Part shown: piece after piece, positions 35,132 to 41,851 of the stretch | How positions within the stretch are numbered: the stretch's first letter is position 1 | Layout of the letters: every line of letters begins with the position of its first letter | Assembly (NCBI GenBank): GCA_050246115.1 | Contig: JBFWWP010000007.1 | Coordinates: 1-64,000 of the forward strand | From: JBFWWP01 sp050246115 | GTDB lineage: Bacteria > Planctomycetota > UBA8108 > UBA1146 > JAJFFE01 | Reading direction: 5' to 3' | DNA: 64,000 nucleotides | Notes under the pieces: generated by a model | Seen by the model: only the letters and a program-made list of their open reading frames with translations | What the model was told of the DNA's origin: nothing | Databases searched by the model: none | Translations under genes and position numbers: made by a program

Positions 35132-37285
35132 GTGACGAACGAAGTCAGTGAAGACCCAGACACCGCGCCCGACACGCGCGCGCACGGCACGAAGTTCGGA
35201 GAGCTGGGCCTGAACCCAGACGTGCTCGCGGCCATCGAACAGGACTTGGGGTTCGACAAGCCCACCCCGATTCAACAAGAGGCGATTCCGATCCTCGCCA
35301 AGGGTCGCGATCTGATTGGCAAGGCGGAGACCGGCACGGGCAAGACGCTCGCCTTTTGCGCACCCCTCCTCGGCGACCTGGACCCTTCTCGCGGCGCGGT
35401 CCAGGGCCTGGTGCTGTGTCCGACTCGCGAACTGGCGCAACAAGTCGATGAGTGCGCGGCGGTACTCGGCAAGCGGCGAGGCCTGAAGACCGCCCTCCTC
35501 GTCGGCGGGGTTCACCAATCGGAGCAAATCCTGCGACTGCGCGGCGGCGCCCAAGTGGTGGTCGCAACGCCAGGCCGGGTGCTCGACTTCCTGCGGGATG
35601 GTCGGTTGCGCCTCGGTAACGTGTCGTTCGTCGTCCTGGACGAAGCCGACCGCATGCTCGACATGGGGTTCATCGACGATGTGTCGGAAATCCTGCGCGC
35701 CACGCCGCCCGAACGTCAAACGGCGATGTTCTCGGCCACCGTGCCGCCGCGGCTGGAGAATCTCACCAAACGCTTCATGCGCAACCCACTGACCGTTTCT
35801 ACGGTACAGGGCCTGGCGACCGTACCCGAGATCCGTCAGCGCTACGTCGAGCTGCACTCGGGCGACAAAGAGGGGTTCATTCTGGACCTCCTCGATGATC
35901 ACCCGCAGGACACCTGCATCATCTTCTGTAACACTCGACGGGACGTCATCGAACTCGATCGCATCCTGTGGGGTCTCGGCTACGACGCAGGCTCACTCCA
36001 CGGTGAGCACGAGCAGGAGCGGCGCTTCAAGGTGCTCGAGGCCTTCAAGGCGAAGCAGATCAAGACGCTCGTGGCCACCGACGTTGCGGCCCGCGGCCTC
36101 GACATCGACGAAGTGACGCGGGTCGTGAACTTCGACGTCCCCGACGAAGTCGAGACGTACGTTCACCGGATCGGCCGAACCGGCCGCGCCGGAGGTGCCG
36201 GGGAGTCCATCACGTTGGTGTCCGGCGCCGAACGCGAGATCTGGGACCGCATCCGGCGAAGCACGAAGTTCGAGGTCGAGGCGGTTACCGGTTGGGCACC
36301 GTCACGGCCCCGCAAGAAGGTCGAGGAGAACACCCGGCGCAAGGACCACGCGACGCGGCACTTGTCGGAGGCTTGGCGCAACGCCGGACAGCATGATCCC
36401 GAAGTCCCCGACGAGGGAAAGTCAGAACCCGCGGACAAGCGTCGGGGGGACTCTCGTCGGACCCGCGGTGGCCGAGCGAGCGAGCCCGCGTCGGACGTGA
36501 CGCGACGCCCCGACCGGCAGCCGGAGTCCGGTCGCCGTGGCCGGCCAGATCGCGCCGGTAAGGCGAAGGAGAAGGAGAAGGCAGCGACCAAGACTCCCGA
36601 GGTGGAGTCCTGGACCTGGACCACCGCCGACTTCGGTCTGGACCCCGAGATCCGCGCCGACTTCGCGAAGAGTCGACCGGGAGCGGAACCACCCGCGCCG
36701 GCCGATGCAACCCGTCCCGGCCCACCGCGGGGGCGACGCGGGGACTCGCGCCGCCGGAACGCAGGATCGCGTCCTGCCACGGCGAAGAAGCCGCGCGAGG
36801 CCGAAGTGGCGCTCGAGAGCGGACCGCCGGAGGACGCCGGGGTCGGTGGCAAGCGAAAGCGGCGGCGGCGAGGGCGAAGGGGTAGGCCCGAGGCGGGTGA
36901 GCAAGCCGCGGAGCGCTCGGAGCGACCGGCGGAGCGCTCGGAACGGCCCGCGGAGCGCTCGGAACGGCCTGCGGAGCGCTCGGAACGGCCTGGGGACAGG
37001 TCGGAACGGACAGCCGAGCGACGTGAGGGCCGGGCGGAGAACCAGGAGCCGTCGACGACCCCGCGCGAGTCACGGAGACGACCTCGTCGAGGAGCCGGTC
37101 CGCGTCGCCCGGAGGGCGCGCGCGGCGCTGAGAGTGGATCCGAGAGCGGGCCCGCCGACGACGGAAGCGGACAGGCTCGGAACCCGTACGCATCGAGCGC
37201 CGAAACCGGGGGAGGCGAGGCGGGGGCCGCACCTCGGCGGCGACGGCGGCGGCGAGGCGGGGGACGACCACCGAGCTCGGCCTAG
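35132..37285 (+). CDS. DEAD-box RNA helicase with long charged C-terminal tail
   Basis: This 717-residue protein has a complete helicase core in residues 20-385: PTPIQQEAIP (Q motif), AETGTGKT (65-72), PTRELAQQ, TPGRVLDF, DEAD (170-173), SAT (201-203), IIFCNTRRDVIELD, ATDVAARGLDID and HRIGRTGRAG. This matches the RhlE/CsdA type that unwinds RNA during ribosome assembly or mRNA turnover. The remaining 330 residues are low-complexity Arg/Glu/Pro/Gly sequence, with a tandem heptad RSERPAE near 593-625 and a separate island WTWTTADFGLDPEIRADFAK around 490-510. The tail probably binds RNA or recruits partners. The start is a GTG at 35132 with a weak ribosome binding site. Confidence 0.92.
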   Translation: MTNEVSEDPDTAPDTRAHGTKFGELGLNPDVLAAIEQDLGFDKPTPIQQEAIPILAKGRDLIGKAETGTGKTLAFCAPLLGDLDPSRGAVQGLVLCPTRELAQQVDECAAVLGKRRGLKTALLVGGVHQSEQILRLRGGAQVVVATPGRVLDFLRDGRLRLGNVSFVVLDEADRMLDMGFIDDVSEILRATPPERQTAMFSATVPPRLENLTKRFMRNPLTVSTVQGLATVPEIRQRYVELHSGDKEGFILDLLDDHPQDTCIIFCNTRRDVIELDRILWGLGYDAGSLHGEHEQERRFKVLEAFKAKQIKTLVATDVAARGLDIDEVTRVVNFDVPDEVETYVHRIGRTGRAGGAGESITLVSGAEREIWDRIRRSTKFEVEAVTGWAPSRPRKKVEENTRRKDHATRHLSEAWRNAGQHDPEVPDEGKSEPADKRRGDSRRTRGGRASEPASDVTRRPDRQPESGRRGRPDRAGKAKEKEKAATKTPEVESWTWTTADFGLDPEIRADFAKSRPGAEPPAPADATRPGPPRGRRGDSRRRNAGSRPATAKKPREAEVALESGPPEDAGVGGKRKRRRRGRRGRPEAGEQAAERSERPAERSERPAERSERPAERSERPGDRSERTAERREGRAENQEPSTTPRESRRRPRRGAGPRRPEGARGAESGSESGPADDGSGQARNPYASSAETGGGEAGAAPRRRRRRRGGGRPPSSA
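36908..37020 (+). repeat. 21-base tandem repeat inside the helicase tail
   Basis: Units close to GCGGAGCGCTCGGAACGGCC plus one base repeat in frame, four times clearly and then in degenerate form. They encode the heptad AERSERP. Being in frame, copy-number change would lengthen or shorten the tail without a frameshift. Confidence 0.85.
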
Positions 37286-37586
37286 CCGTCCCCGCCTGGT
37301 TCAGGTCTTAGATCTGCGGGGTCGACAGTCTCCCCGGCAGCCGTCGTCGACCGGGGTTGCGGCGAGAAAACCAAGCGACTCTTGCATCTCGATCGCGCTT
37401 GCTTCGGGGCGCTTAGCTCGGGAGTGGACGGCGTCGCCCGTCGTTCCTGAGTCGTCCTTGTCTCACGCCCATTGAGCTGCGGCCCGACAGCTCGAGTGCG
37501 ACCGAGTACGATGGCGCACCTCAACGTTGGCCGGAAGTGCCGCAGAGACACTTCCGGCCGAGTTGACGCAAGTCGAATCGTGTCAC
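37286..37586. other. Convergent intergenic region, 301 bases
   Basis: It lies between the 3' ends of the helicase gene and the Cys-rich secreted-protein gene and holds the hairpin at 37529-37559. Nothing else is recognised. Confidence 0.5.
37529..37559. terminator. Hairpin terminator candidate between convergent genes
   Basis: GGCCGGAAGTG (37529-37539) pairs perfectly with CACTTCCGGCC (37549-37559) around a 9-base loop. It lies 28 bases beyond the stop codon of the minus-strand Cys-rich protein gene. There is no clear T-tract on either side. Confidence 0.6.
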
Positions 37587-38411
37587 TCAGCAACCATCGC
37601 ACTTGATCGCACCAACATGGATGAACCACTGCTGGGCAGTCCAGTGGCGGTAGCTCCAGTTGGGGTACTGCTGCTGCCAAGTGGCAATCCAGGTGCTGAT
37701 CGCGTTTAGCATGCACTGCTTGTTGAAGGTCACCTGGACCGTAACCGGCTCGCACTCCTGGCACTCCGACCATTTGTGGATGGTGCCTGCGTTCAACGGG
37801 TTGGGGTTCGGGTGCTCGAGACGAGAATCGTTCACGCAGACTTGAACCGCAACGGTCTGACTCAGGGGTCCTCCGCCGTATGCGATGAGATGTTGCGACA
37901 GGAAGGCGTTCACCTCGCACGTGTTCTCGAAGGTGAAGCACATCGTCGTGTTTCCATACGCGTCGATCACCGAGCAGTCGTCGAGAAGAAAGGCCACCAG
38001 GTCGTTGAAGGTGATGTCGTACCCCTCGGTATCGTGAGCCTGTCCGATAATCGTGTCACAGATGCACGAAGGCGCACAGCCGACATAGTTCGGGGTTCCA
38101 AAGACATTGCAGTTGCAGAACGCCACGGTGCCGCAGCCCGAGGTCAAACCGGCGTTCATGCACGTTCCCGCAGGTATGCCTCCAGGGGGAACAGTATCTC
38201 CCGGCCCGCCGTAGGTGCCGCCTTGTCCCGGGATAGGGTTCGGGTTGCCTGGGGGCTCTTGCGGGGCAGGCTGCGGCGGTGGAGCCACGACCTGCGCAAC
38301 CGCATGGGGAACGAAGGGGTTCTTTCTTTCGAGCGAGAGAGACAGCGTGCAACAAACGATCAGGAGAGCAAGACCAAAGATGCCGCGACGACGAAGCACG
38401 GTGCTGCGCAT
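37587..38411 (-). CDS. Secreted Cys-rich protein, function unknown
   Basis: The protein of about 274 residues has an export signal (GIFGLALLIVCCTLSLSLER), a Pro/Gly-rich linker (about 40-85), then a domain with 16 cysteines ending in IKCDGC at the C-terminus. Several are in CxC or CxxxCxC arrangements (FCNCN, CAPSCICD, ECQECE), suggesting disulphides or metal binding after export. I recognise no family. ATG 38411 was chosen because the signal begins there; the open frame extends upstream to 38519. It lies 136 bases behind the anti-sigma gene on the same strand, so it may be a target of the neighbouring ECF sigma factor. Confidence 0.7.
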   Translation of the reverse strand: MRSTVLRRRGIFGLALLIVCCTLSLSLERKNPFVPHAVAQVVAPPPQPAPQEPPGNPNPIPGQGGTYGGPGDTVPPGGIPAGTCMNAGLTSGCGTVAFCNCNVFGTPNYVGCAPSCICDTIIGQAHDTEGYDITFNDLVAFLLDDCSVIDAYGNTTMCFTFENTCEVNAFLSQHLIAYGGGPLSQTVAVQVCVNDSRLEHPNPNPLNAGTIHKWSECQECEPVTVQVTFNKQCMLNAISTWIATWQQQYPNWSYRHWTAQQWFIHVGAIKCDGC

Positions 38412-38547
38412 GGTCGGTGTCCCTTTCCCGGGTGCCACTTCCTTGGGCAAAAGAGTCGCGAGCTCCGGCTCGTGTTTCAGCTCTTCACCCCATGAGTTAG
38501 CGTCTCGGAGCGGGTACACGGCTTCATCGAACTGCCGTCGGGCTCGA

Positions 38548-39219
38548 TCAGCGGCGAGTCGCGGTCGCCGATCCGGTGGCGACGGTCATAGTGCCGTCGT
38601 GAACGTCGACTCGCCAATGAATGCGCTTGGGCCAGCGCGCGCGCTCCTCGGGAGACGGGCTCCACTGCGGTTGGGCGAGCGCGCCGCTCGTGGCGATCGG
38701 CTCGCTGTTGGTTCCTCGCGCATGGTCCCAGATCCGCACTTCGTAGTAGCCACCGGGGGGCAGTGGGTAGTGCCACTCGAAGTCCGCGTGGTCCGTCACG
38801 GTGCCGACGGGTTGGAGCAATTGGACCGAGGCCCCCATGGGGATCTCCGGCGGTTCACTACGCTGTCCATGCCAGAGAAGCACGGCCACGACGCAGCACG
38901 CAGCGATGAGCGTGGCGACCCAGGAGTGTGGTCGATTCCCGACGCCCTGCGCCCGGGGACTCGATTCGCGTCGCGCTTTTAGCATGCGATCGACGACCTC
39001 GGGTGAGGTCGAACCGCGGGTCGTCGTCGCCTCGGCGAGGACCTCCGCTTCGAGCCGCGCCGCTGCCTCGAGCCGATCAACGATCCGCACGTGCTCCTCC
39101 CAACGTTCTCGAAGTTCTGCGTCGTCCTGGAGTCGGGCGCGGACATCGCTTCTCGCGACATCGACTTCACCGCTCACCAAGACCCGGAACAAGTCGTCGC
39201 CATCGCTCGGCAAGGTCAC
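38548..39219 (-). CDS. Membrane-bound anti-sigma factor-like protein
   Basis: The protein of about 223 residues has a cytoplasmic N-terminal part (LPSDGDDLFRVLVSGEVDVA and a helical RLQDDAELRERWEEHVRIVD), one membrane helix (SWVATLIAACCVVAVLLW, about 98-115), and an outside domain (FEWHYPLPPGGYYEVRIWD). This one-helix plan next to an ECF sigma gene marks it as the cognate anti-sigma. The start is the GTG at 39219, which overlaps the sigma stop codon as GTGA with GGGAGGAG 5 bases upstream; the in-frame ATG at 39264 would give a 49-base overlap. Coupled translation with the sigma factor is likely. No zinc-binding HxxxCxxC motif is visible. Confidence 0.78.
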   Translation of the reverse strand: MTLPSDGDDLFRVLVSGEVDVARSDVRARLQDDAELRERWEEHVRIVDRLEAAARLEAEVLAEATTTRGSTSPEVVDRMLKARRESSPRAQGVGNRPHSWVATLIAACCVVAVLLWHGQRSEPPEIPMGASVQLLQPVGTVTDHADFEWHYPLPPGGYYEVRIWDHARGTNSEPIATSGALAQPQWSPSPEERARWPKRIHWRVDVHDGTMTVATGSATATRR

Positions 39220-39833
39220 CGCAACTCCTCCCGCCGCAGGGGGGTGAGTCGTTGCCGCAGCCAATCCATTCCCCGATAGAAATGCGTCTTGACCGTGCCC
39301 AGCGGGAGATCCAGATGGCGCCCGATCTCCTCGAAAGTACGTCCGCGGTAGTAATGCTCCCGGATGACATCAGCCCGGGGAGGCCCCAACTCGTCGAGCG
39401 ACCGCTCGATGATCTCGGCGTCCGACGGAGCTCCCATCGCCGGTGCGGCTAGATCCTCCGGCCAACGATCCTCACTGAAGCGGTGGCGGCGCCTCACGCC
39501 CCGCAAGGTGTTCATGTACTGGAACAAACAGAATCGGTAAATCCATGACTCGAGTCGTGCGCGCCCTTCGAAGAACTCGAGCTTCTGCCACACCAACGTC
39601 GCGATGTCTTGCTCGAGATCCGCGAAGTCGTCCTGCCCCAGCCCTGGAACGAAGCGTCGATCGATCCCCCGCAGGATGCCGCGTATGCACGCCATTCGGG
39701 TAGCGAGTTCCCGAAGTGCGCCCGGATCGCCGAGAAGGCACCGGCGAACCAGGTCCATGTCTGAGGTTTCGGGAGCGTCGCTGAAACTCGGGCTCATCGC
39801 AAGATTCATCCTTGGTGGGAAGCAAGTGGCCAT
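39216..39833 (-). CDS. ECF-type RNA polymerase sigma factor
   Basis: The protein of about 205 residues carries sigma region 2 (DDFADLEQDIATLVWQKLEF, RARLESWIYRFCLFQYMNTL) and region 4 (IERSLDELGPPRADVIREHY, RGRTFEEIGRHLDLPLGTVK), the pattern of extracytoplasmic-function sigma factors. ATG 39833 is preferred because GGAGG lies 10 bases upstream; later in-frame ATGs at 39809 and 39797 are possible. The stop codon overlaps the anti-sigma GTG. It is divergent from the FG-GAP-like secreted protein gene. Targets probably include its own operon. Confidence 0.88.
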   Translation of the reverse strand: MATCFPPRMNLAMSPSFSDAPETSDMDLVRRCLLGDPGALRELATRMACIRGILRGIDRRFVPGLGQDDFADLEQDIATLVWQKLEFFEGRARLESWIYRFCLFQYMNTLRGVRRRHRFSEDRWPEDLAAPAMGAPSDAEIIERSLDELGPPRADVIREHYYRGRTFEEIGRHLDLPLGTVKTHFYRGMDWLRQRLTPLRREELR

Positions 39834-40084
39834 TGAAGTATAGCCTCCATGCCCGAGCATTCCAGGTGGGTTCCCCGATCACCTCGGTAGCGTTCTCGGG
39901 TCGGATCAGTATTCTGGGGATCGGTTGCTGCTGACGAGGCGTCTCACGCTGGCGGTGCTTGGCGAGATTGGCTGCGGACCCTGAGACGTGTCCGAGAAAT
40001 CTCTGTCTTTCTGCGAAGCCAAACCAGGCCGCCCCAACGCTAATTCTCTGGAAGAGTCTGCCTGGAATCGAGAGAGGATCGAAC

Positions 40085-41794
40085 ATGAGATGGCTGCTGC
40101 TGGTTTCTTCTGTGCTGGTGAGCTCGCTGCCGCTGACCGTCGTCGCCCAATCCGGCCTGAATCAACTGCCGTCGCTGGGCGGAGCGAGTCACGACATCAC
40201 GATCGCCGACGCGTCCGTGCCCCCGACTTGGACTTACGGCAAGACGGTCCTCGGGTACTTCAATCGTGATCCAATCCTCGACGCCGTGTATCGCCGCGAG
40301 GGACGGACCGCGCTCTTGGTCAACCCGTCGATCTATGACTGCCGGATCACCGCTCCCTTCGACGCCAAGGACATTGCCGTGCTTCCCGGAACCGCCACCG
40401 CTCATCGGGATGAGCTCGTGGCACTCACGGCCGGGGGCATTACCGCTTGGACGGCGGGCACCTCCGGCTTCTCCGGTACACCCCGAGTGGTGTCCGACAC
40501 CTTGGACGCGCAGAACGCCCGCTTGTTGGCTTGCGGGGACATGGACTTCGATGGAGACCACGACATCGTCACCGTCCGCACGAGCGCGGCGCGCGACTAC
40601 ATCGACATCTACTATCTCGACCAAGATGGGGTCGTGGACACCCAGATCCCGGTGGTCAGCGTCCTGTACGAAGGGAGCGGGTCGATTCAACAGCTTGCGC
40701 TGTTCGAGTGGAGCAACGACAACGACAACGCCCTCGAAGTGATCGTGCTGGACTCCGAAGGTATCGCCAACTACTCGGTCCACTACGAGAACTGGTTTAC
40801 GATCGCGCAGAACTCGTCGGAGCCAAGCGTGGCGATGTCTCCCTATCGGAACGAAAATGGAGAACCGCGCCTCGCGTGGATCACGCGGCCTTCGGGCAGC
40901 AACGTCGACACTCTCAAGACGGTCGACGCGGGCGGAGTGTTGCTCGAGCTGCAACTCTATGGACCGGTTGCAGGCGTCGCCAGCGGCGCGCTCGACAACA
41001 GTGGTGGCGAGGACCTCGTGTTCTCGTTCGAGAACGCGCACCTACTCCTGGTGTTGTTCGATACGAACGACGCGTTCTCGCTCAACAACGCCAAGAAGGT
41101 CGTCGCCAGCCAACAAGGCGTCTCTGACAACACAGCGTGGCCAGCCGTCGGGGACCTCGACGGAGACTCGGACACCGATGTTGGGTACCCCGTTCAGGAC
41201 GAAGACCTCTTCCATGTGCACTTGAACGACGCTTTCGATGAGGCAGAGCTCACTCCACTCCTCGGCGACGTCACGTTCGATCCTGCGACCAACACCTTGC
41301 GCGTCTCGTCGATTCCCCCGGGCGACCTACCGAGCGTGGTGACCCAGACCGAGTTCGTCGTCTGGCGGATGCCATCGCCGTCAGCGGCTGGCGGAACGTT
41401 GAACCCGATCGCCATCTACCGATGTTTTGCCGGACCCCCGAATGGAGCGCCTCAAGCGGAGATTCCCCTCGACGGCTCGAGTCTCGGCGATCTCTACTTC
41501 GTCTTCGTTCGCTTCGTGAAGACGAGTCGATTCGGTCAGAACCTCATCTACGACATCGCGTACCCTTGCACGATGTTCGCTTGCACGCTTGCCGGGGACC
41601 CAGCGGATCACTTGGCGTATCTCAGTACCTTGTCCTGGACCGGAACCCCCGCGGACATCTTCGTCTTTGAGGGTGGTGGCCCAAACCCAATCGCGGGGCC
41701 GGAGGCCGTGGGTACCCTGGTTCCCGTGCGGCCGCTGCCGGACTTCCCCGATGACGAAGACGAGCCGAACACGAATCCGGCCGCGGGTCAGTAG
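40085..41794 (+). CDS. Secreted FG-GAP/VCBS-like repeat protein
   Basis: The protein of about 569 residues has a clean signal peptide (MRWLLLVSSVLVSSLPLTVV then AQ). Repeats with the FG-GAP/VCBS calcium-loop pattern follow, for example GDMDFDGDHDIVTVR and GDLDGDSDTDVGYPV, interspersed with beta-rich sequence, suggesting a beta-propeller outside the cytoplasm. The C-terminal part has several cysteines (CFAGP, YPCTMFACTLAG). ATG 40085 has GAGAGGA upstream. The gene is divergent from the ECF sigma gene, so it could be one of its targets. Role probably adhesion or ligand binding. Confidence 0.75.
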   Translation: MRWLLLVSSVLVSSLPLTVVAQSGLNQLPSLGGASHDITIADASVPPTWTYGKTVLGYFNRDPILDAVYRREGRTALLVNPSIYDCRITAPFDAKDIAVLPGTATAHRDELVALTAGGITAWTAGTSGFSGTPRVVSDTLDAQNARLLACGDMDFDGDHDIVTVRTSAARDYIDIYYLDQDGVVDTQIPVVSVLYEGSGSIQQLALFEWSNDNDNALEVIVLDSEGIANYSVHYENWFTIAQNSSEPSVAMSPYRNENGEPRLAWITRPSGSNVDTLKTVDAGGVLLELQLYGPVAGVASGALDNSGGEDLVFSFENAHLLLVLFDTNDAFSLNNAKKVVASQQGVSDNTAWPAVGDLDGDSDTDVGYPVQDEDLFHVHLNDAFDEAELTPLLGDVTFDPATNTLRVSSIPPGDLPSVVTQTEFVVWRMPSPSAAGGTLNPIAIYRCFAGPPNGAPQAEIPLDGSSLGDLYFVFVRFVKTSRFGQNLIYDIAYPCTMFACTLAGDPADHLAYLSTLSWTGTPADIFVFEGGGPNPIAGPEAVGTLVPVRPLPDFPDDEDEPNTNPAAGQ

Positions 41795-41819
41795 GGCTGC
41801 GCAGCCTCTCCCGCGTCGC

Positions 41820-41851
41820 GGGTGATCAGACGGGTTGGGTGATCAGACGGG
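41820..41851. repeat. 15-base direct repeat duplicating a stop codon
   Basis: GGGTGATCAGACGGG occurs at 41820-41834 and 41837-41851. The second copy contains the stop codon of the minus-strand CHAT gene (TGA at 41845-41843) and the first copy repeats it just downstream. It looks like a small tandem duplication. Confidence 0.85.
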
